A stretch of 5,584 nt of DNA from Limnobacter sp. (GTDB taxonomy: Bacteria; Pseudomonadota; Gammaproteobacteria; Burkholderiales; Burkholderiaceae_B): assembly GCA_012032215.1 (NCBI GenBank), contig JAAURO010000141.1, forward strand, positions 1 through 5,584, written 5' to 3'. The notes below the pieces were generated by a model. It had not been told where the DNA came from, made no database searches, and saw only the letters and a program-made list of their open reading frames with translations. The position numbers and the translations under genes were made by a program. Positions within the stretch are counted from its first letter, which is position 1. Each line of letters starts with the position of its first letter. Shown piece by piece: positions 1 to 5,584 of this stretch.

Positions 1-2026
1 GTTTGCATTAATGGGCCTGATTCCCGGTTTTGTGCTTTACCTCATTTCGGTGCAGTTTTTGGCAAAAAGCATCGACAGCTGGTTCGATTTTCGGGTAGAT
101 GGTGCCTTGGAATCTGGCCTCAAACTGGGTCAAACCGCACTCGATAGCCTGCTCGATGACCTCAGCCTCAAGGCGCAATCGGTGTCCATCGAGCTTTCCC
201 GCTCTACACCCTCGCAGCAATTGCTCGAACTTCCCCGCCTGCGCGATGCCATCAACGTGCAAGACCTCACCCTCATGACCGAAGGCGGGCAAGTAATTGG
301 CAACGCCAGCGGGCAACTCAACACCCTGCTGCCCAGCCTGCCCACTGCGGTTATGCTGCGCCAGGCACTCATGACCCGGCCCTACGCCCAGGTAGAACCC
401 GACCCCGCCGACCCCGAAAACCGCCTGCGCATGCGTGCCGTGGTACCCGTTGCGCCGCCTTTGGCCAGCTTTGAAGTCAGCCAGCGTTATGTGCAAATTC
501 TGCAACCCGTGCCGCAAGACCTCGCCGAACTCGCCAACGAAGTACAAAGCGTGTACCGCGACTACCAGGAGCTGGCCCTTTCGCGCTCGGGCTTGCGCAA
601 AATTTATGGCATTACACTCACCCTGGCTTTGCTGTTAACCGTGTTTGTGTCCATGGCAGCCGCATTCTGGCTGTCTTCGCGGCTATCGGCCCCCTTGCTG
701 TGGCTGGCCGATGGCACCAAGGCACTGGCCCGTGGCGATTTCAAAACCATGCGCCCGGTGGCCCACGCAGACGATGAACTGCTGGAACTCACCGACTCGT
801 TCAATACCATGACCCGACAGCTGTCCGAAGCCCAGCGCAGGCTCAAGGCCAACCAGTCGGAACTGGCGCGCAACAACGATTTTCTGCAAAGCCTGCTGGG
901 CAGCTTGTCGGCCGGGGTGCTGGTGCTGGACCACAAACTGCGCCTGAAAATGTTCAACGAAGGTGCTTCGCGCATTTTTGAACGTCCCTTAAGCGAACAC
1001 ATCAACCAGACTCTGGACGACATCGATGGCCTGGCCGGGTTTTCCGTTGCCATACGCGCCAGCGTGGCCGATCACCAGGATCTGGAAGGCCCCGACAGCA
1101 TCTGGCAAAAGCAACTGGAAATTCCGCGTGTTTTTGATTCCAAAACGCCCAAATCGTTACTGGTTCGCGGTTCGCATCTGCCCGGTGAAAAAGCAGGCTA
1201 CGTGCTGGTGTGCGATGATATTACCGCCCTCATCTCTGCCCAGCGCACCGTAGCCTGGGGCGAAGTAGCCCGCAGACTGGCGCACGAAATCAAAAACCCG
1301 CTCACGCCCATTCAGCTTTCCGCCGAACGCCTGCAAATGAAACTGGCCGACAAACTGGCGCCCCACGACGCCACCATGCTGGAACGCGCCACGCGCACCA
1401 TCATTGCGCAAGTAGACAACCTGAAAAAGCTGGTAAACGACTTTCGCGACTACGCGCGCCTGCCACCGGCCGATCTCAAACCCATCAGACTCAATGAAAT
1501 AGTGGAAGACGTGCTGGCCCTGTATGGGGTCCACACCACCGAAACACCGCTCCCGGATAGCCCCTTTGAATTAAAATTGACACCAGACTTGCCCCAATTG
1601 GCAGGAGATGCATCTCAACTGCGCCAAGTCATCCACAATTTGTTGCAAAATGCCACTGATGCCTGCGCAGAAAAATCGGCACCCCGCATTGAGATAAAAA
1701 CGGAAGCCGTGCAGGCACCCGAAGAAGAACACGGAAAACCCATAGGCATACGGCTGGTAGTCTCAGACAACGGTTGCGGATTTAATGAAGACTTGCTGGC
1801 CAGGGCTTTTGAACCTTATGTCACCAGTAAAACAAAGGGAACCGGTCTGGGGCTGGCAATTGTGCGCAAAATTGCAGACGAGCACAAAGCCAGAATCCAG
1901 TTGAAAAATCGGCTGAACGACAACGGCACAGTAGCGGGTGCCGTAGTAGAAATCACCTTTCCGGTGTTTCTGGCCCAGGCCAAACCAGGCGACAACAAGC
2001 ACAAGGCCGCACAACAAGGAACGTAA
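1..2026 (+). CDS. ntrY: NtrY-family membrane sensor histidine kinase, 5' truncated
   Basis: This is the sensor kinase of the NtrY/NtrX two-component system, which autophosphorylates on histidine at the inner membrane and passes the phosphate to NtrX. The frame is open from base 2 (FALMGLIPG), so the ATG at 11 is internal and the N-terminal membrane segments lie upstream. Numbering from that ATG, the parts in order are: the end of a membrane helix (about 1-20), a probable periplasmic region (about 22-197), a membrane helix (about 198-221), a HAMP linker (about 222-275) and a helical stretch leading into a PAS domain (about 288-405). The HisKA motif RRLAHEIKNPLTP follows, with phospho-acceptor H425. 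The ATPase domain has its N box at HNLLQNATDA (542-551), DNGCGF at 586 and GTGLGLAIV at 610. All catalytic boxes are intact. The gene ends 5 bases before the response regulator gene, so the two are almost certainly co-transcribed. Assignment to NtrY rather than another HAMP-PAS kinase rests on the PGFVLYLISVQF and SWFD segments and on the neighbours. The signal sensed is unknown. Confidence 0.93.
   Translation, partial: FALMGLIPGFVLYLISVQFLAKSIDSWFDFRVDGALESGLKLGQTALDSLLDDLSLKAQSVSIELSRSTPSQQLLELPRLRDAINVQDLTLMTEGGQVIGNASGQLNTLLPSLPTAVMLRQALMTRPYAQVEPDPADPENRLRMRAVVPVAPPLASFEVSQRYVQILQPVPQDLAELANEVQSVYRDYQELALSRSGLRKIYGITLTLALLLTVFVSMAAAFWLSSRLSAPLLWLADGTKALARGDFKTMRPVAHADDELLELTDSFNTMTRQLSEAQRRLKANQSELARNNDFLQSLLGSLSAGVLVLDHKLRLKMFNEGASRIFERPLSEHINQTLDDIDGLAGFSVAIRASVADHQDLEGPDSIWQKQLEIPRVFDSKTPKSLLVRGSHLPGEKAGYVLVCDDITALISAQRTVAWGEVARRLAHEIKNPLTPIQLSAERLQMKLADKLAPHDATMLERATRTIIAQVDNLKKLVNDFRDYARLPPADLKPIRLNEIVEDVLALYGVHTTETPLPDSPFELKLTPDLPQLAGDASQLRQVIHNLLQNATDACAEKSAPRIEIKTEAVQAPEEEHGKPIGIRLVVSDNGCGFNEDLLARAFEPYVTSKTKGTGLGLAIVRKIADEHKARIQLKNRLNDNGTVAGAVVEITFPVFLAQAKPGDNKHKAAQQGT
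2016..2020 (+). promoter_or_regulatory. ribosome binding site for ntrX inside the end of ntrY
   Basis: AAGGA lies 11 bases before the ATG at 2032, within the last codons of ntrY. A weaker alternative, TAAGG at 2024-2028, overlaps the ntrY stop codon but is only 3 bases from the ATG. The position suggests that ntrX translation is coupled to ntrY. Confidence 0.5.
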
Positions 2027-2031
2027 GGCAC

Positions 2032-2736
2032 ATGGCGACCATACTCGTAGTGGACGATGAAATCGGAATTCGTGAACTGCTCTCTGAAATTCTCGGCGAT
2101 GAAGGGCACGAAGTACATTTGGCAGAAAACGCCATTCAGGCACGTGCAATCCGTAGCGAAGTCAATCTGGATTTGGTGTTGCTCGACATCTGGATGCCAG
2201 ACACCGATGGTGTAACCCTGCTCAAGGAGTGGGCCGTTAAGGGCCTCTTGACCATGCCGGTCATCATGATGTCGGGGCATGCCACTATTGATACCGCCGT
2301 AGAGGCCACCCGCATTGGTGCGCTCGATTTTCTGGAAAAACCGATTGCCTTGCAAAAACTGCTTGCCGCCGTAGAAAAAGGTCTGGCGCGCGGCAAAATG
2401 GTAAAATCGGCTAAAGCACTGGTGGCCGCGCAACATGCAGCTTCCGGCACGCACCCCAACCTTGCCGATGGCGGGAAAGGCGGCACAGGTCATCTGGCCG
2501 AAGAAACCCCGCTCAGTCTGGCCCTGCACGAACTTTCTGCACTTGAGCTCGACATACCCCTGCGTGAAGTGCGTGATCACTTCGAACGCATCTACTTTGA
2601 ATACCACCTGCGACTTGAGAACGGCAGCATGACCCGCCTGGCAGAACGCACCGGCATAGAACGCACACACCTGTACCGCAAGCTCAAGCAACTGGGCGTG
2701 GAAGTAGGGCGCTCGACACGCAAGCCCAACGGCTAA
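2032..2736 (+). CDS. ntrX: NtrX-like response regulator, receiver plus Fis-type HTH, no AAA+ domain
   Basis: This is a cytoplasmic DNA-binding response regulator and the expected phosphorylation partner of the preceding NtrY. The ATG at 2032 gives MATILVVDDE, a standard receiver-domain start. The receiver (about 1-120) has the acidic pair D8/D9, phospho-acceptor D52 in LLDIWMPDTDG, S81 at the switch position and K103 in EKPI. A glycine-containing linker (about 122-160) follows. The C-terminal part carries IPLREVRDHFERIYFEYHL and a Fis-type helix-turn-helix (about 203-227, LAERTGIERTHLYRKLKQLG). From my knowledge of the family, this end resembles the C-terminus of full-length NtrX (PLREARE, then a helix-turn-helix ending HRKLK). 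The odd point is length: 234 residues against about 450 for classical NtrX. The AAA+ sigma-54 activator module, with its Walker A and GAFTGA motifs, is absent. It therefore probably does not activate sigma-54 promoters in the classical way. A RegA/ActR-type regulator has the same architecture and is the main alternative name. Confidence 0.88.
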   Translation: MATILVVDDEIGIRELLSEILGDEGHEVHLAENAIQARAIRSEVNLDLVLLDIWMPDTDGVTLLKEWAVKGLLTMPVIMMSGHATIDTAVEATRIGALDFLEKPIALQKLLAAVEKGLARGKMVKSAKALVAAQHAASGTHPNLADGGKGGTGHLAEETPLSLALHELSALELDIPLREVRDHFERIYFEYHLRLENGSMTRLAERTGIERTHLYRKLKQLGVEVGRSTRKPNG

Positions 2737-2816
2737 TCGCACAAAATCCGGTAAATTAAGCACAAACCAAGCACAAACGGCTTTTGACCAACACCACTTT
2801 AAGCACAAAAAAGCGC
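2737..2816 (+). other. ntrX-trkA intergenic gap, A/C-rich
   Basis: This 80-base gap is poor in G on the + strand and holds three AAGCACAAA copies. I see no hairpin followed by a T run, so there is no evident terminator, and read-through from ntrX into trkA is plausible. TTGACC at 2784-2789 resembles a -35 box, but the region 17 bases downstream is only A residues and lies too close to the trkA start, so I do not call a promoter. No convincing Shine-Dalgarno precedes the ATG at 2817. Confidence 0.6.
2758..2809 (+). repeat. three direct copies of AAGCACAAA ahead of trkA
   Basis: Exact copies of the 9-mer AAGCACAAA start at 2758, 2769 and 2801. Their start-to-start distances are 11 and 32 bases, close to one and three turns of the DNA helix, so all three would face the same side. 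The third copy ends 7 bases before the trkA ATG. This would suit a repressor or activator binding cluster, but the surrounding sequence is low in complexity and the same 9-mer occurs on the opposite strand inside ntrY (29-37). Chance is therefore a real alternative. Confidence 0.4.
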
Positions 2817-4193
2817 ATGAAAAATCCTGATTGTAGGTGCCGGAAGAGTGGGTGCCAGCCTGGCGGAAAGCCTGGTATCCGAAAGCAACGACATCACGCT
2901 TATCGACCCAGACTCCCAGGTGTTAAGCAACCTGCAAAACCGCCACGACCTGCGCACGGTGGTTGGCAATGGCATACTGCCCGCCGTACTCAAAGAAGCT
3001 GGCGCTGAAGACGCCGACATGCTGGTGGCCGTTACCCGCAGCGACGAAACCAACCTGGTTGCCTGCCGTCTGGCAAAAACCCTATTCAATGTGCCCAAAC
3101 GCATTGCCCGCGTGCGCTCTCCTGATCTTGCCCAGCAAGCCGATCTGCAGGGCGAAGACGGCTTTAACGTGGACTACATTATTTGCCCCGAACAAAGCGT
3201 CACCGAGCACATCGACCGCCTGATTGAGTTCCCCGAAGCCCTGCAGGTGCTGGAGTTCGCAGAAGGCCGCCTGACCCTGGTTTCTGTGCGCGCCTACCAT
3301 GGCGGCCCGCTGGTTTCACATCCCGTAGAAGATCTGCGCAAGCATCTGCCCAACATCGATGTACGCATTGTTGCCCTGTTTCGCGACAACCGGCACATTC
3401 CCGTAGATGGCTACACCATGATTCAGCCCGGCGACGAAGTGTTTTTTCTCAGCGCCACCAAAAATGTGCGCACGGTAATGGCCGAACTGCGCCGCATGAG
3501 CAAACCCGTTACCAAAGTCATGATTGCCGGTGGAGGCAACATTGGCTTGCGCGTGGCCAAGCAACTGGAAAAAGACTACCAGGTTAAAGTCATCGAAAGC
3601 CACAAAAACGCTGCGAAGAATTGGCACGCAGCTTGGCCTCTGAAACCCTCGTGCTTTACGGTGACGCCACCGATGAAGACCTGCTCGACGAAGAAAACGT
3701 ACAAGACATCGACACCTTTATTGCCCTGACCAACGACGACGAAAACAACATCATGTCGGCCCTTCTCGCCAAGCGCATGGGGGCACGGCGTGTAATCGCA
3801 CTCATACAACGCAAGGTGTACGCCGATTTGGTTCAGGGCGGGCAAATCGACATTGCACTGGCGCCTTCCAATGCCACCATCAGCGAATTGCTGCGCCACA
3901 TCCGCAGGGGCGATGTCGTTGCTGTGCACCGTCTGCGCCGTGGCGTGGCCGAAGCCATAGAAATCATTGCCCACGGCAATGAAAACTCTTCGAAAGTCAT
4001 CAACCGTACCATTGAAAAAGTTGTCCTGCCCAAAGGCGCAGTTATCGGTGCCATTGTGCGCGGCGAAGAAGTGCTGATGGCCCACCACGACACCGTCATT
4101 CAATCCGACGACCACGTAGTCGTTTTTCTGGAAAACCGCAAACAGATTCCCGAGCTCGAAAGGGTATTTGCGGTCAGCTCCCTCTTTCTCTAA
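2817..4193 (+). CDS. trkA: TrkA, NAD-binding subunit of Trk potassium uptake, two frameshifts as read
   Basis: TrkA is the cytoplasmic regulatory subunit that binds NAD(H) and gates the TrkH potassium channel. It consists of two RCK (TrkA_N plus TrkA_C) halves. The first half starts MKILIVGAGRVG, with the nucleotide-binding GxGxxG at residues 7-12 and acidic D30 ending the second strand. The second half has VMIAGGGNIG (GGGNIG about 238-243) and acidic E260. The C-terminus, ending SSLFL, resembles that of E. coli TrkA. As read, the frame is broken twice. One A too many in the run 2820-2824 puts the ATG at 2817 out of frame with the rest, and one base is missing at or next to the A run 3604-3608, after which RCEELARSLASETLVLYGDA continues in another frame. 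The two changes cancel, giving 458 residues, the E. coli length. Uncorrected, gene callers would see pieces at 2848-3729 (from a GTG inside the nucleotide-binding motif) and 3621-4193. Function is confident; whether this copy is intact is not. Confidence 0.92.
2820..2824 (+). other. frameshift site in trkA: one extra A after the start codon
   Basis: The start reads ATG then five A residues and TCCTG. With four A residues it would read ATG AAA ATC CTG, giving MKILIVGAGRVG, the expected TrkA N-terminus. In the real frame the triplet at 2818 is a TGA stop, so no start codon exists upstream and the first canonical start downstream is the GTG at 2848, inside the GxGxxG motif. Confidence 0.85.
3604..3609 (+). 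other. frameshift site in trkA: one base missing at an A run
   Basis: Before this run the frame reads KVIESHK; after it, the frame starting at 3609 reads RCEELARSLASETL. A sixth A would give SHKKRCEEL and an extra C would give SHKNRCEEL. Both match the family pattern at the end of the second nucleotide-binding strand, so the exact missing base is ambiguous. Confidence 0.85.
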
Positions 4194-4197
4194 GGTG
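4191..4197 (+). promoter_or_regulatory. ribosome binding site for trkH overlapping the trkA stop
   Basis: TAAGGTG overlaps the trkA TAA stop. Its AAGGTG core (4192-4197) ends 8 bases before the trkH ATG at 4206, a suitable distance. The overlap suggests that trkA and trkH are translated in a coupled way. Confidence 0.5.
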
Positions 4198-4205
4198 CAC
4201 CCCCG

Positions 4206-5584
4206 ATGAAACAAAGCCTGTTTCCGGTTATTGCCGTGCTCAGCCTGATTTTATCGGTGTTCTCGGCCACTATGCTGGTGCCCACCGCCTACGCCTGGGC
4301 CACCGGAGAAAGCACCCTCATCCCTTTTTTGAGCGGATTTTTAATTACCTTGGCGCCGGGGCTTCTGCCCACGTGCTTACCCGCCCATTCCGGCGTGAAA
4401 TGAAAGCACGCGACGGCTTTTTGCTGGTTACCCTGGTGTGGGTGGTGCTGCCCCTGTTTAGCTGCATACCACTTAAAATGTCGATTCCCGGTTTAAGCTT
4501 TACCGATGCCTACTTTGAAGCGGTATCTGCAATCACCACCACCGGAGGCACCGTGCTTACCGGGCTGGACTTCATGCCCGCCAGCATCAATATATGGCGC
4601 TGCCAAATGGCCTGGATGGGCGGCATGGGTATTATTGTGCTGGCCGTGGCCATTTTGCCCTTGCTGGGTGTGGGTGGATCGCAGGTGTTCAAGGCAGAAA
4701 CCCCTGGTCCACTCAAAGACAACAAACTCACCCCCCGCATTACCGAAACTGCCAAAGCCCTGTACCTGGTTTATTTTGGACTGTCGCTGGCCTGTGTGTT
4801 CAGCTTCAAATCGGCCGGTATGAGCTGGCTGGATGCCTTTTTGCACACCGGCACCACCATGTCCACATCCGGCTTTTCCTCGCACGATGCCAGCTTTGCC
4901 TACTGGAACTCCCCAGCCATAGACACCGTGGCATCGGTTTTCATGATGATAGCCACCGTCAACTTCTCGGTGCATTTTCTGGCCTGGCGGCAGCGCGCAT
5001 TCACCCCCTACCGCCTGTGCCCTGAAGCCCGCTGGACTTTTCTGGCAACAGGCGCTTCGGTTTTACTAATCACCGGCTACCTGCTCGCCCACCACACCTA
5101 CGACAACTTTTACGATGCCTTCCGCTTCGCCCTGTTCAACACCGTTTCTATCGCCTCCACCACCGGATTTGCCAACACGGATTACAACACGTGGCCGCTG
5201 TTTGCCCCTTTACTCATGATCTTCCTGTGTATTTTGTCCCTGCGGCAGGCTCTACGGGCGGCGGCATTAAAATGATGCGGGCAGTGATTCTCATCAAACA
5301 GGCACTCAAGGAAGTGGCGCGCACCCTGCACCCCAGGGCGGTTAACCCGGTGCGCATCAGCGGCACCCCAGTAGAAAACCAGATTATTTTTGGCGTGCTG
5401 GCCTTCATGCTGATGTACGGACTCACAGTCATCACACTCACCATGCTGCTGATTTTTTCGGGCCTGGAGCCCATTGCCGCACTCACTGGCATACTGGCCT
5501 CCATCAATGGCATGGGGCCGGGGCTCGGAGAACTCGGTCCCGCCAGCAACTTTGCCGGCCTGAATGATTTTCAGACCTGGATCA
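4206..5584 (+). CDS. trkH: TrkH, potassium-conducting membrane subunit, 3' truncated with two frameshifts as read
   Basis: TrkH is the inner-membrane K+ translocating subunit, built of four M1-P-M2 repeats and gated by TrkA. The ATG at 4206 starts MKQSLFPVIAVLSL, a membrane helix as in E. coli TrkH. All four filter loops are visible: TTTGGTVLTGLD (from 4535), MSTSGFS (4859-4879), STTGFA (5156-5173) and NGMGPGLG (5506-5529). Other family landmarks are GGMGIIVLAVAILPLLGVGG and PGPLKDNKLTPRITETAK. The frame breaks twice. One base is missing between about 4338 and 4353, where ITL should continue GAGASAHVLTRPFRRE. One T is missing at 5232-5235, where FLCIF should continue VPAAGSTGGGIKMMR, the intramembrane gate loop. 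Uncorrected, the pieces are 4206-4403, 4373-5275 and 5236 to the window end. The corrected partial protein is about 460 residues. E. coli TrkH has 483, so roughly the last 20-30 residues lie beyond the window. Closely related TrkG/KtrB are less likely given the length and the adjacent trkA. Confidence 0.92.
4338..4353 (+). other. frameshift site in trkH near the N-terminus: one base missing
   Basis: Frame 4206 reads sensibly to GFLITL and then goes off (APGLLPTCLPAHSGVK, stop at 4401-4403). The next frame reads GAGASAHVLTRPFRREMKARDGF without a stop. Adding a G at 4352-4353 joins them as GFLITLGAGA. Adding a T in the run 4338-4342 would also restore the frame but gives the less family-like GFFNYLGAGA. 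Confidence 0.8.
5232..5235 (+). other. frameshift site in trkH before the STGGG loop: one T missing
   Basis: Four T residues are present where five would read ATT TTT GTC CCT, giving FLCIFVPAAGSTGGGIKMM. As read, the frame continues ILSLRQALRAAALK and stops at 5273-5275. The frame from 5236 stays open to the window end and carries the fourth filter loop. Confidence 0.88.

Noticed and set aside
29..37. Reverse-strand copy of the AAGCACAAA repeat inside ntrY
   Set aside because: It encodes conserved membrane-helix residues and sits far from any gap, so a single chance match is the likely explanation.
8..547. Long open frame on the - strand opposite ntrY
   Set aside because: It lies antisense to well-conserved kinase sequence, has no recognisable domain, and is a typical shadow of GC-rich codon use.
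1816..2808. 330-residue open frame on the - strand across ntrY, ntrX and the gap
   Set aside because: It covers the conserved ATPase and receiver motifs of two real genes in antisense, and its product is cysteine- and aromatic-rich with no family pattern.
2784..2812. Promoter for trkA built on TTGACC at 2784-2789
   Set aside because: The expected -10 position is a plain A run with no TATAAT-like match, and transcription would start almost at the coding region.
2817..2827. Programmed ribosomal frameshifting at the trkA start
   Set aside because: The required shift is forward, there is no classical slippery heptamer with a downstream structure, and the run is only five A residues directly after the start codon. 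Sequencing error is simpler.
2784..3008. 74-residue frame starting at TTG 2784 and reading through ATG 2817
   Set aside because: Its product is the out-of-frame reading of the trkA start caused by the extra A; arginine- and proline-rich with no family resemblance.
3576..4214. 212-residue open frame on the - strand opposite trkA
   Set aside because: Antisense shadow of the second RCK half of TrkA; no recognisable motif.
4373..4403. Overlap of two separate small membrane protein genes
   Set aside because: Both pieces align end to end with one TrkH; the overlap arises only from the one-base deletion.

Overview
The window looks like a conserved chromosomal segment of a beta-proteobacterium, most likely in or near the Burkholderiales. 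This is an inference from three things: the gene order (ntrY, ntrX, trkA, trkH, all on the + strand), the protein sequences, and a base composition that I counted by hand on sample lines as mostly 53-67% GC. I could not run a database search, so the taxon is not firm.

Layout. Positions 1-2026 hold the NtrY membrane sensor histidine kinase, which lacks its 5' end. Five bases later, 2032-2736 holds its partner response regulator. It is NtrX-like at both ends but has no central AAA+ sigma-54 activator domain. An 80-base A/C-rich gap (2737-2816) carries three copies of AAGCACAAA. TrkA follows at 2817-4193; it is the NAD-binding regulatory subunit of the Trk potassium uptake system. TrkH, the potassium-conducting membrane subunit, begins 12 bases after the trkA stop and runs off the window end. 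No gap exceeds 300 bases, and I see no RNA gene, mobile element or CRISPR array.

The main oddity is that trkA and trkH are not readable as single frames. Four one-base indels break them: one extra base in an A run directly after the trkA start codon, one missing base in an A run in the middle of trkA, one missing base near the trkH N-terminus, and one missing T just before the trkH STGGG motif. Correcting each restores family-like sequence. The two trkA indels cancel, giving exactly 458 codons, which is the length of E. coli TrkA. Three of the four changes fall in homopolymer runs (the other in a GG or a nearby T run), so base-calling error is the simplest explanation. Real decay, or slippage at the A runs, would need checking against reads.

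How the genes work together: NtrY senses a signal in the envelope or through its cytoplasmic PAS domain and phosphorylates NtrX, which binds DNA through a Fis-type helix-turn-helix. TrkA and TrkH form the constitutive K+ uptake system. NtrYX next to trkA recurs in other proteobacteria, so a regulatory link is plausible, but the sequence alone does not prove it. I found no previously undescribed system here. The points worth a second look are the frameshifts, the AAA+-less NtrX, the repeats ahead of trkA and a lower-GC patch at about 1560-2160.
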